A stretch of 64,000 nt of DNA. It comes from CAIXSC01 sp046349855 (GTDB taxonomy: Bacteria > Planctomycetota > Planctomycetia > Pirellulales > Pirellulaceae). Location: the NCBI GenBank assembly GCA_046349855.1, contig JAXMBM010000034.1, positions 8,652-72,651 on the forward strand, written 5' to 3'. The notes under the pieces were generated by a model, which worked only from the letters and a program-made list of their open reading frames with translations, did not search any database and was not told the origin of the DNA. A program made the position numbers and the translations under genes. This document shows, one piece after another, positions 16,836 to 25,375 of the stretch (position 1 is its first letter; every line of letters starts with the position of its first letter).

Positions 16836-19166
16836 ATGACTGCCATGCGAATTCCGCTGCCACCTTCGTTCGCCATCACACTCGCCGTGTTGACCCTTTC
16901 CGGGAGCAACCTCGCTCAGGCGGCTGAACCACCCGTTCCCGACCGGGTCGAATTCAACCGGGATGTACGGCCCATACTGTCGGACCACTGTTTTGTGTGT
17001 CACGGTCCGGATGCTGGGCGCCGCGAAGCGGACCTGCGGCTCGATCGGCGCGACGTGGCGCTGCAGCAGCAGGCGATTGTTCCTGGCCAGCCTGCTCAGA
17101 GCAAACTCGTGTCGCGCATCACGGCGACCGACGACGACGAACGAATGCCCCCCGCCAGCTTCAATAAGGATCTGACACCGCGTCAGAAGGCCATTCTGCA
17201 GCGGTGGATCGAGCAGGGGGCAGAGTATCAGCAGCACTGGGCCTACGAGCCCCCAGTCAAGGCGGATGTTCCTCCGGGAGCTCCGGGCATCGACACGCTG
17301 GTGCAGCGCCGGCTGGCGGAACGCGGGTGGCAGCGGTCGGCACGTGCTGACCGGCGGACCCTGATTCGCCGGCTGTCGTTAGACCTGTGGGGCCTTCCCC
17401 CCACCCCCGAGCGTGTGGCGGAATTCGCGCGGGACGAGCGGCCGGACGCCTACGCCATCCTGGTCGACGAACTGCTGCGCAGTCCCCATTACGGTGAGCG
17501 GATGGCGCAGAACTGGCTGGACACCGTCCGGTACGCCGACACGATTGGCTACCACAGCGACAATCCGCGCAATGTCTGGCCGTACCGAGACTGGGTCATC
17601 CGCAGTTTTCGCGATAATCAACCGTTCGACCGGTTCACGCTCGAACAAATCGCGGGCGACCTGCTGCCGGACGCCAGCAACGAGACGCGCGTGGCCTCCG
17701 CTTTCAATCGGCTGGTGCTGAGTACCGAGGAGGGAGGTGCTCAACCCAAGGACTACGAAGCGCGGATGCTCACCGACCGAGTGCGCGCGATCGGCACGGC
17801 GTGGCTCGGCCAGACGACCGGCTGTGCCCAGTGCCACGACCACAAGTACGACCCGTTCACGATGCGGGATTTTTACTCGCTGGGTGCCTTCTTCGCCGAT
17901 GTCCAGGAGACGGCCGTAGGACGACGGGAAGAAGGCATGCCGGTGGTCGGCCCCGAGGATGCCGCCGCGCTGGTTCAGCTGGATGCGGCGGTGGCTGCGG
18001 CGCGCGCGGCACAGCCACCCGACAAAGTCGCCGTCCAGCAGGCGGAACGGGCGCGGCAGGCCTGGCTGGCCGACCGACCGCACTGCCTGGTCACGGTGGC
18101 GGCGTCGCCGAAGCGCACGGTACGGATCCTGCCGCGCGGCAACTGGCAGGACGAATCGGGACCGGTGGTCCGTCCGGCGCTCCCGCACTATCTGCCTCAA
18201 CCCGCCGCGGACGATCGCGAACTGACGCGTCTCGACCTCGCCCGCTGGCTGGTTTCCCGCGACAACCCGCTCACCGCCCGCACGGTGATGAATCGCTTGT
18301 GGAAACACTTCTTCGGCACGGGGCTCAGCCGAGTGCTCGACGATCTGGGCGCCCAGGGGGAACCGCCCGTTAATGGCCCGCTGCTCGACTGGCTGGCCTG
18401 CGAGTTCATGGACAGCGGCTGGGACTTTCGCCACATGGTCCGCGCGATCGTGTTGAGCGAAACGTATCAGCAGGTATCCACGGCCCCAGCCGAATTGCGG
18501 GCGGCCGACCCGCTCAATCGCCAGCTCGCTCGTCAGACTCCGTTCCGGCTGGATGCGGAGCAGGTCCGGGATCAGGCGTTGGCCGTTTCGGGTCTGCTAT
18601 CGCGGCGGATAGGTGGGCCGAGCGTCAAGCCTTACCAGCCGCTCGGCTACTGGGACAATCTGAATTTCCCCACGCGGTTGTACGTGGCGGATCGCGGAGA
18701 ATCGCAGTATCGACGCGGACTTTACACCTGGTGGCAACGCTCGTTTCTCCATCCCAGTCTGCTGGCGTTCGATGCCCCCAGCCGGGAAGAATGCTGTGCC
18801 GAACGCAATCGCTCGAATATTCCCCAGCAGGCTCTGGTTTTGTTGAATGATCCGACCTATGTCGAGGCGGCGCGGGCCCTGGCCGCGCGGGTACTCACCG
18901 AGAGCCCGGCCACATTCGCGGCACGAGTGGATCGCGCCTGGCAGCTGACGCTGCAACGGGCACCGCGGCCGGACGAAGTGGCCACGATCAGCCGGTTGCT
19001 CGAACAGCAGCGGGCCACGTACGAGGCCGATCCGGCGGCCGCCAGCGAGTGGCTGAAGGTCGGCGACACGCCACCGCCAGCTGGCATCGAACCGCTGGAA
19101 CTGGCCGCCTGGGCTCATGTGGCACGGGTCCTGTTGAACCTTCACGAGACGATCACGAGGTCGTGA
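16836..19166 (+). CDS. PSCyt1/DUF1549/DUF1553 planctomycete secreted protein
   Basis: A 776-aa exported protein (signal peptide ~residues 8-30). An N-terminal planctomycete cytochrome c domain has one haem motif CFVCH, with a metal-ligand-like MPP downstream. It is followed by DUF1549 (RRLSLDLWGLPPTPERV ... CAQCHDHKYDP) and C-terminal DUF1553 (NPLTARTVMNRLWKHFFG ... RSNIPQQALVLLNDPTYVEAAR). These proteins are always paired with DUF1501 proteins; a role in extracellular polysaccharide breakdown is often suggested but not proven. The ATG at 16836 has GAGGG 4 bp upstream. Two CxxCH motifs are visible, the second inside DUF1549. Confidence 0.95.
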   Translation: MTAMRIPLPPSFAITLAVLTLSGSNLAQAAEPPVPDRVEFNRDVRPILSDHCFVCHGPDAGRREADLRLDRRDVALQQQAIVPGQPAQSKLVSRITATDDDERMPPASFNKDLTPRQKAILQRWIEQGAEYQQHWAYEPPVKADVPPGAPGIDTLVQRRLAERGWQRSARADRRTLIRRLSLDLWGLPPTPERVAEFARDERPDAYAILVDELLRSPHYGERMAQNWLDTVRYADTIGYHSDNPRNVWPYRDWVIRSFRDNQPFDRFTLEQIAGDLLPDASNETRVASAFNRLVLSTEEGGAQPKDYEARMLTDRVRAIGTAWLGQTTGCAQCHDHKYDPFTMRDFYSLGAFFADVQETAVGRREEGMPVVGPEDAAALVQLDAAVAAARAAQPPDKVAVQQAERARQAWLADRPHCLVTVAASPKRTVRILPRGNWQDESGPVVRPALPHYLPQPAADDRELTRLDLARWLVSRDNPLTARTVMNRLWKHFFGTGLSRVLDDLGAQGEPPVNGPLLDWLACEFMDSGWDFRHMVRAIVLSETYQQVSTAPAELRAADPLNRQLARQTPFRLDAEQVRDQALAVSGLLSRRIGGPSVKPYQPLGYWDNLNFPTRLYVADRGESQYRRGLYTWWQRSFLHPSLLAFDAPSREECCAERNRSNIPQQALVLLNDPTYVEAARALAARVLTESPATFAARVDRAWQLTLQRAPRPDEVATISRLLEQQRATYEADPAAASEWLKVGDTPPPAGIEPLELAAWAHVARVLLNLHETITRS

Positions 19167-19167
19167 A

Positions 19168-20598
19168 ATGACAATCCCTTCCCCAACGTCACTCCTGGCC
19201 CGCCGGACCTTTCTGCAGGCAGCCACCCATGCGGTCGGCACGGTGGCCCTGGCGACACTGCTTCGTCCCGAGTTGCTCCAGGCCGCGCCAGCGCGCGGCG
19301 TGCTCGATCCTCCTCCGCTCCCGCAAAAAGCCAAACGCGTCATCTGGCTCACGATGGCCGGAGGGCCCTCGCAGTTCGAGTCGTTCGATCCCAAGCCGAA
19401 GCTGGGCGAGATGAGCGGGCAACCGATGCCGGAGAGCCTCACTCGCGGCCAGCAACTGGCGCAGTTGCAGGGACAGAAACTGGTCTGCCTGGGCCCGCTG
19501 TTCCGCTTCGAAAAACACGGGCAGAACCAGACCGAAATCAGCGAACTGTTCCCTCATCTGGGCTCGGTCATCGACGAGATCTGCCTGGTTCGTTCGCTGA
19601 CCACCGAAGCGATCAATCATGATCCGGCGCACATGTTCATGAACACCGGCGCCCAGATCGCCGGCCGCCCGAGCATGGGAGCGTGGATTACCTACGGGCT
19701 GGGAAGCGAGGCCGCGGCGCTCCCCGGTTTCGTGGTCCTCGTTTCCACTGGCAAGGGGCGTTCCCCGCAGCCGATCGCCGCCCGGCAGTGGAGCAGCGGT
19801 TTTCTGCCGAGCCGTTTTCAGGGAGTACAACTCCGCTCGCAGGGAGACCCGGTGCTGTACCTGAGCAGCCCGGACGGCGTCAGCCGCTCGCAGCAGCAGC
19901 TGGACGTGGAGGCCATCAACGCACTCAACCAACAGCATCTGGCGACGGCGGGAGATCCGGAAATCGCCACGCGCATCGCCCAATATGAACTGGCGTTTCA
20001 GATGCAGGCCAGCGTGCCCGAACTGGTGGACTTGCGACAGGAATCCGCCCGCACCCTGGCCGACTATGGCTGTCAGCCCGGGGACGGATCATTCGCCGGC
20101 AACTGCCTCCTGGCACGACGCCTGGCCGAGCGCGGCGTGCGGTTCATCCAACTCTATCACCGCGACTGGGATCACCACAGCCTGCTGCGCGAGGAGTTGC
20201 CGTTGCGGGCGCGGGAGGTCGACCGGGCCTGCGCCGCACTGATTCGCGATCTGCAGGACCGGGGAATGTTCGACGAGACACTGGTCGTGTGGACGGGGGA
20301 ATTCGGTCGCACCCCGATGTCCCAATCGAACAAGGGTCCCGTGGGCCGCGATCACCACAACAAGTCGATGTCCTTCTGGCTCGCCGGCGCCGGCATCCGC
20401 CGAGGCCTCGTTTACGGCGCGACCGACGATTTAGGATACGCGGCCGTGGAGAACGTCTGCACGGTCCACGATCTGCACGCGACGATGCTGCATCAGCTGG
20501 GAATTCAGCACGACAAGTTCAGCGTCAAATTCCAGGGACTGGACGCCCGACTGAGCGGCGTCGAAGGAGCGCGGGTGCTGCACGACATCCTGTCGTGA
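19168..20598 (+). CDS. DUF1501 protein, Tat-exported, sulfatase-like fold
   Basis: A 476-aa partner of the preceding DUF1553 protein, whose stop lies one base before this ATG (translational coupling). The N-terminus ARRTFLQAATHAVGTVAL is a twin-arginine signal, implying export of a folded protein. Family motifs are MAGGPSQFESFDPKP, EAINHDPAHMFMNTG, the alkaline-phosphatase-superfamily-like WTGEFGRTP and GRDHHNKSMSFWLAGAGI. It is likely a periplasmic metalloenzyme. The substrate is unknown. Confidence 0.95.
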   Translation: MTIPSPTSLLARRTFLQAATHAVGTVALATLLRPELLQAAPARGVLDPPPLPQKAKRVIWLTMAGGPSQFESFDPKPKLGEMSGQPMPESLTRGQQLAQLQGQKLVCLGPLFRFEKHGQNQTEISELFPHLGSVIDEICLVRSLTTEAINHDPAHMFMNTGAQIAGRPSMGAWITYGLGSEAAALPGFVVLVSTGKGRSPQPIAARQWSSGFLPSRFQGVQLRSQGDPVLYLSSPDGVSRSQQQLDVEAINALNQQHLATAGDPEIATRIAQYELAFQMQASVPELVDLRQESARTLADYGCQPGDGSFAGNCLLARRLAERGVRFIQLYHRDWDHHSLLREELPLRAREVDRACAALIRDLQDRGMFDETLVVWTGEFGRTPMSQSNKGPVGRDHHNKSMSFWLAGAGIRRGLVYGATDDLGYAAVENVCTVHDLHATMLHQLGIQHDKFSVKFQGLDARLSGVEGARVLHDILS

Positions 20599-20692
20599 CG
20601 CAACCCACGATCTCATCCTGCGAGGTGCGGCAACTCGTCCGCACGAGGCCCCGCACCTCCCGCCAGGCCGACACGGTCTGTCGATCCCGAGC

Positions 20693-20820
20693 GCTCGGTC
20701 AAAGCCAAGGCTGCAGGTTGACTTACCCGGATAACGGACTTTCCGTCCGTGGCTGCGGCCCGCAACGCGGACGGGAAGTCGGTCGTAGTCGAACGGTCGT
20801 GTCGGAAAGCGAAGAGTTGG
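20693..20820 (+). repeat. Diverged intergenic repeat, copy A
   Basis: The stretch from GCTCGGTCAAAGCC to GAAGAGTTGG resembles 28291-28410 in order and composition: both run GCTCGGTC, GCNGGTTG, CNGTCCGTCCG, GAAGTC and AAGAGTTG in the same sequence. Both lie just downstream of a + strand gene. Copies are diverged, so this is a tentative call. Confidence 0.45.
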
Positions 20821-20833
20821 CTGAGCACGACCG

Positions 20834-22891
20834 TCAGGGGCGTTTACCGGAACGCGGAGTCTTGGCTCCGCGGGCCGGCCGCTGCCCCGGCGTGCGGCTG
20901 CGAGTCGCCTGTTCGCGGCGTTCGGCCTCTTTGCGGGCCGCGACAACGGCGGCAAAGTTCTCGGCCTGTCCGGTGATTTCAAACAGGAAGCGGCTGGGAA
21001 TGGTGTCCCGCGGCTTCCCCCACTTCATCCGTGTCAGCGCCAGACTCAGGGTCAGCCGTTCCTGAGCGCGAGTAATCCCGACGTAACAGAGCCGACGTTC
21101 CTCGTCGATCGCTTCCCCCTCCACGGCCACGCTGCGATGATGAGGCAGCAGGCCTTCCTCGAGTCCCACCATGTAGACATAGGGGAACTCGAGCCCTTTG
21201 GCCGCATGCAAGGTCATCAGCGCAATTGCGTTTCGTCGCAGCTGAGTTTCCTTGTCGTCACTCGACTCCCGATTGCTCAACAGCAACTCATCGAGAAAGC
21301 CCGCCAGCGTCGCCGGCTCATCCTCGTCCCGCGCCTCGTAGCTTGCCAACGCATTGACAACTTCCTCGACCGACGCCCACCGAGCCGCCTGCTCCTCCGG
21401 CTCGGGATAGATGCGCCGCAGTTCGTCCTCATACCCGATGCGGCTGATCAGCTCGCGGAGCACACTCACGAGGGACCCGCGCTGCGTCTGCTGCTGAAAC
21501 TCTTCGACCAGCCGCACCAGCCCCTGGACGGCCGGATGCGCTGCTACCGGCAGGCCAGGCACCTGATCCAGGTGATGCAGTACATCCCACAGCGGCTGTC
21601 CCTGGGAAACCGCGTGAGTCAGCAGAGTCTCGACCGTCTTTCCCCCGATTCCGCGCGGTGGCGTGTTGATGATGCGGAGCAGCGATACTTCGTCCCGCGG
21701 CGCCACCAGCACTTTGAGGTAGGCGATCAGATCGCGGACTTCCTTGCGGTCGAAAAACGACATGCCGCCCACCAGCACGTAGGGGAGCTTGAGCCGGCGG
21801 AGTTCCGTTTCGAACGCTCGCGGCTGCTCGTTGGTACGGAACAGAATGGCAAAATCGCGTGCTGCGACTCCCGGGTCCTGCAGCCGGCGGGCAATGTCGG
21901 CAGCCACGGCCTGAGCCTCGGTGGTTTCGTCCTTGTGCTGTTCGATCCGCGGACGTTCGCCCCCCGGGCGAGCCGCGCGGAGCACCTTGTCGTGCCGTTT
22001 CTTATTGAAGGCAATCAGCCGATTGGCCACATCCAGAATCGCCTCGGTGGAACGATAGTTCATCTCCAGGCGGACGACGCGGGCCTCGGGCCAGTCTTTG
22101 GCAAACCGCAAAATGTGCTCGACCTCGGCACCCCGCCAGCCGTAGATCGACTGGTCGTCGTCCCCCACAACACATAGGTTGCGGTGATCCTGGGCCAGCG
22201 CCCGGACGATGCGGTACTGCGTTCCATTGGTGTCCTGGTACTCGTCCACCAGCAGGTGATCGAACAACCCGGCCTCCTGCCGCCGCACTTCGGGGAACCG
22301 CGTGAACATCTCCTCCGCCAGCAGCAGCAGATCGTCAAAATCCACCGCTCCGGCCAGCTGCAGCGCCTTCTGATAGCGGCGGTAGCCCATGGCGGCGAGG
22401 TGTTCTTTATCCGCAGCCGCCAGGGTCGCGGCCTCCGGAGGACGCACGCCATGTGTCTTCCAATGGCCGATCTGATAAAGCAGGTCCCCCGGTCGCAACA
22501 GTTCACCTGGGACCTTGATCTCGCGCAGGACCTGCCGCGCCAGACTCTCCTGGTCACCCCGATCATAAATCGCAAATTTTTCGGGATACCCCAAGCGAGT
22601 GATATGGCGGCGCAGCACTCGAACGCAGTGCGAATGAAACGTCGAGATTTGGGGCTTCAGCTTGTTGCGTTTTCCCAACAGCTCCCGCACCCGCTCCTGC
22701 ATCTCGGCCGCGGCCTTGTTCGTGAAGGTCACGGCCAGTATGCGGTTAGCAGCGATTCCGTGCCGGATCAGCTCGGCGATGCGAAAAGTCACCACTCGCG
22801 TCTTGCCGCTTCCCGCACCGGCCAAGACGAGCAGCGGTCCCCGCAAGGTGTGAACAGCCTGATGCTGAGCGGCATTCAATCCGTGAGCCAT
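20834..22891 (-). CDS. UvrD/Rep/PcrA-type DNA helicase
   Basis: A 685-aa superfamily 1A 3'-5' DNA helicase for repair or replication restart. The motifs in order are Q-motif LNAAQHQAV, Walker A AGAGSGKT, TFTNKAAAEMQERV (Ia), DEYQDTN (II), GDDDQSIYGWRGA (III), EMNYRST (IV), TLHAAKGLEFPYVYMVG (V) and RRLCYVGITRAQERL (VI). The size and the FFDRKEVRD-type insertion fit Rep/PcrA rather than RecB. The C-terminal ~40 residues are basic (RTPGQRPARGAKTPRSGKRP) and likely bind DNA or partners. It is convergent with the DUF1501 gene and divergent from the pilin gene. Confidence 0.95.
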   Translation of the reverse strand: MAHGLNAAQHQAVHTLRGPLLVLAGAGSGKTRVVTFRIAELIRHGIAANRILAVTFTNKAAAEMQERVRELLGKRNKLKPQISTFHSHCVRVLRRHITRLGYPEKFAIYDRGDQESLARQVLREIKVPGELLRPGDLLYQIGHWKTHGVRPPEAATLAAADKEHLAAMGYRRYQKALQLAGAVDFDDLLLLAEEMFTRFPEVRRQEAGLFDHLLVDEYQDTNGTQYRIVRALAQDHRNLCVVGDDDQSIYGWRGAEVEHILRFAKDWPEARVVRLEMNYRSTEAILDVANRLIAFNKKRHDKVLRAARPGGERPRIEQHKDETTEAQAVAADIARRLQDPGVAARDFAILFRTNEQPRAFETELRRLKLPYVLVGGMSFFDRKEVRDLIAYLKVLVAPRDEVSLLRIINTPPRGIGGKTVETLLTHAVSQGQPLWDVLHHLDQVPGLPVAAHPAVQGLVRLVEEFQQQTQRGSLVSVLRELISRIGYEDELRRIYPEPEEQAARWASVEEVVNALASYEARDEDEPATLAGFLDELLLSNRESSDDKETQLRRNAIALMTLHAAKGLEFPYVYMVGLEEGLLPHHRSVAVEGEAIDEERRLCYVGITRAQERLTLSLALTRMKWGKPRDTIPSRFLFEITGQAENFAAVVAARKEAERREQATRSRTPGQRPARGAKTPRSGKRP

Positions 22892-23029
22892 GGTCGAATC
22901 TTAGCCCGCTTCCCCCACCGTGACGAGGGGACCGAATTTGACAGAAATGCCATGCGACCTATGCTTAGGGCGAAGTCAGACTCTCTCTCTTTTCGGAAGG
23001 AAGCCCGGCGGGCTTGCAGTGGCACTCCT

Positions 23030-23206
23030 ATGTTCAGCGCGCTGCGGAATTTCGTCGCCGAGCAGGATGCTCCCACGATGGTCGAATACGGGCTGCTGCT
23101 GGCTCTAGTCGTGCTCGTGGCCGTGGTGAGCGTCGGGACCTTCGGTCAAGCCGTGTACAGCGCACTGTACTCCAACGTGATCGAAGCGTTCGAAGGTCGT
23201 CCCTGA
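23030..23206 (+). CDS. Flp/Fap-type pilin subunit
   Basis: A 58-aa type IVb pilin: a short leader, then APTMVEYGLLLALVVLVAVVSV, the Flp processing site with its invariant Glu-Tyr and the hydrophobic spine. It should be cleaved by a TadV-type peptidase and assembled into tight-adherence pili. None of the tad secretion genes is in the window, so this is an orphan copy. The Shine-Dalgarno is weak, the start being fixed by the leader length. It ends 10 bp before the convergent FKBP gene. Confidence 0.85.
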   Translation: MFSALRNFVAEQDAPTMVEYGLLLALVVLVAVVSVGTFGQAVYSALYSNVIEAFEGRP

Positions 23207-23216
23207 CCGCTTTCGA

Positions 23217-24032
23217 CTATTCAATACCCAGCAGCTCGATTTCGAAGATCAGCACCGTGTTGGGGCCAATGCTGCGTCCCGAACCGGTTTCGCCGTAGGC
23301 GAGCCCGGACGGCAGGAACACGCGCCACTTGTCCCCGACCTTCATCTTCTGCAGGGCCTCGGTCCAGCCCTTGATCACTCCGTTCACCGGAAATGTCGCC
23401 GGCTCACCCCGCTCGACCGAACTGTCGAACACCTGACCGCTGATCAGCGTGCCGTGGTAGTGCGTGCGGACCACGTCCGACTCCTTCGGGGACGGCCCTG
23501 TTCCCGTCTTGAGGACCTGGTATTGCAGTCCGCTCTCGAGCGTCTTCACTCCCTGCTTCTGCTTGTTCGCCGCCAGAAACGCTTCGCCGTCCTTCTTGTT
23601 CTTGTCCGCGGCCACGCGTTGCCGTTCGGCCTGCCGCGCCTTCAGTTCCTGCTGGACCGCGGCGAACGCCTCGCGCAGCTGGGCATCCGAAATCCGGGGC
23701 TCCGCCTCCGCCAAAGCATCCTTAATCCCTTGCAGCAAGTATTCGACGTTGATGTCGAGTCCATCGGCTTTCATTCCCCGCCCGATATTCAAACCGATAC
23801 CATAGCTGGCTCGGTCCAGCGGCGATTCGGGAACCTGCCCCTCGCCCCCCGGTGCAGGCGCACTCGGCTTTTCCGCGGCGGGTGTCCCCGGCACCGACGG
23901 CTTGGCAGCAGCGGGCTTCGCAGCCGCCGGCTTCGGCGCGGGCTTGGCCGCCGGTTGATCCTGCGCCCCAGCCATGTTCAAGCTCAGCCATCCCAGGGCC
24001 ACACCCAGTACCAGCGGCAACCGTCGATTCAT
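23217..24032 (-). CDS. Exported FKBP-type peptidyl-prolyl isomerase (FkpA/Mip-like)
   Basis: A 271-aa periplasmic folding catalyst. After a signal peptide (MNRRLPLVLGVALGWLSLNMAGA) comes an Ala/Pro/Lys low-complexity linker (~residues 25-65), an N-terminal dimerisation domain typical of FkpA/Mip (SYGIGLNIGRGMK, then a long helix rich in Ala/Gln/Lys), and the C-terminal FKBP domain with VRTHYHGTLISGQVFDSS, VIKGWTEALQKMKVGDKW and VLIFEIELLGI. The ATG at 24032 is preferred over 24038 because GAGAGGA sits at a proper distance. The Asp/Trp/Phe active-site pattern is intact. Confidence 0.93.
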   Translation of the reverse strand: MNRRLPLVLGVALGWLSLNMAGAQDQPAAKPAPKPAAAKPAAAKPSVPGTPAAEKPSAPAPGGEGQVPESPLDRASYGIGLNIGRGMKADGLDINVEYLLQGIKDALAEAEPRISDAQLREAFAAVQQELKARQAERQRVAADKNKKDGEAFLAANKQKQGVKTLESGLQYQVLKTGTGPSPKESDVVRTHYHGTLISGQVFDSSVERGEPATFPVNGVIKGWTEALQKMKVGDKWRVFLPSGLAYGETGSGRSIGPNTVLIFEIELLGIE

Positions 24033-24152
24033 CGTCATTCCTCTCGCAATCCCTGAGATCCGGGTGCCCGCCGGCGCCGCTCCGATGCGTGCGCTGACCG
24101 CCCCGACCGATCCACCAGCCTGCGAAGTCTACACCGGCGGACCGGCGAACCG

Positions 24153-25343
24153 CTATGGGTCAGGTCGGTCGCGGCGAAAGGTCGTCAACCACTGGAGCTG
24201 CAACGACACTCCCACGGCCTCACGAAATCGGTCGGCTCCCGCCGGCGGCTGCTGCAACTCTCGCTGCCGCGCCGTCAACTCTTCCACCGTCTGCCCCCAG
24301 TAGAACCCGATCCAGCCCGTGGCCTGTCGCCGCGATGCGCGGAGGAACTCCCGAAACTCGTCCGCCGAACACTGCAGGGGAAACGTCTCTTCGATGACCA
24401 CCGGCTTGCCCACCGCCGCAAACCCCGCCAGCGTCTCCAGATCCTCCGTCAGCCGGCCGGTGCGTGGATAAAGATGAACGCAGAGGAAGTCGAGTTGGTC
24501 GGCGATCTGCTGCGGGACAAAACCCGACGTCAGCCCCGGCCGGTCCAGACTCCAATCCACCAAACCAACCGTGATCAGGTGGTGCGCGTCGACCTGGCGA
24601 ATCGAACGCGACAGCCGTGCGATCCACTCCCGCGCGATCGCGGGGCGAGCGCGCCCGCGAGGCTCCAGCGAGATGTACTGGACGAAGTGCTTGTCGCCGA
24701 AGGGTGGTCCCAACCACTGACCGGCGCGCCCCGGTCCGGCCGGCGATACCGGCTCATTCATCAGGTCGTAACAGAAGATCGCCGGCGACGTGGCGCCGAC
24801 ACGGGCGATCGCCTCCCAGAATCGGGCTTGCGCTTCCCAGCGCCCTGTTTCGTCGAGCATGTCGTACCAGGATGGCACGTCCGCCTTGTGGTAACACCCC
24901 AGGCCGGTCAGGTCGAGATACAGACGTTCCTGTTCCGCCAACCGCACGAGTTCCTTCAGCCGCGCCAGGTTTCGTTCGTCAACCTCCTGGGGACCCTTGA
25001 GAAAGCGTCCGACTTGCAGGTGAATCCGGACCACGTTCGCGCCCAAGGCCCGCATCTCTCGGAAGTCCTCGACCACGGTCGGCCATTCATCATGCCAGTA
25101 GTCTTCCAGCAATCGACCATCCCGGTCGTGGTCATAATTGAATCCCCAGGGGACGAACGGCCGTTCCGCAGCCCCGACCGCGAACCCAGTCGCGCCGCCG
25201 CGCCGCACCCAATCCGCAGGAGCCGGTTCGCCAGCGACCACCGACGCATGCTTCACCGCTACCAGCCCGATCGCGCATGCCAGCGGCAACAGACACCGTC
25301 TCGACGCTCGACACCATCCTCGTGCTCGTGTATTCCGGACCAT
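24153..25343 (-). CDS. Secreted GH5-like (cellulase/mannanase family) glycoside hydrolase
   Basis: A 396-aa exported protein with a (beta/alpha)8-barrel. Visible features are FVPWGFNYDHDRDGRLLEDYW, the arginine region ANVVRIHLQVGRFL, the acid/base motif CYDLMNEPV and the nucleophile at the strand end KPVVIEETFPL. These two glutamates are the retaining catalytic pair of clan GH-A. The substrate (beta-glucan or mannan) cannot be told from sequence alone. The start ATG at 25343 has GGAGG 9 bp upstream; it lies 33 bp beyond the stop of the upstream FG-GAP gene, so the two are probably co-transcribed. Confidence 0.85.
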   Translation of the reverse strand: MVRNTRARGWCRASRRCLLPLACAIGLVAVKHASVVAGEPAPADWVRRGGATGFAVGAAERPFVPWGFNYDHDRDGRLLEDYWHDEWPTVVEDFREMRALGANVVRIHLQVGRFLKGPQEVDERNLARLKELVRLAEQERLYLDLTGLGCYHKADVPSWYDMLDETGRWEAQARFWEAIARVGATSPAIFCYDLMNEPVSPAGPGRAGQWLGPPFGDKHFVQYISLEPRGRARPAIAREWIARLSRSIRQVDAHHLITVGLVDWSLDRPGLTSGFVPQQIADQLDFLCVHLYPRTGRLTEDLETLAGFAAVGKPVVIEETFPLQCSADEFREFLRASRRQATGWIGFYWGQTVEELTARQRELQQPPAGADRFREAVGVSLQLQWLTTFRRDRPDP

Positions 25344-25375
25344 TCCCAGTCCTCCCCGTTCGCCGTCAGTACGCG

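Noticed and set aside
22184..23206. 340-codon plus frame ending with the Flp pilin
   Set aside because: The first 280 codons are the antisense shadow of the helicase gene; only the last 58 codons, from the ATG at 23030, are pilin.
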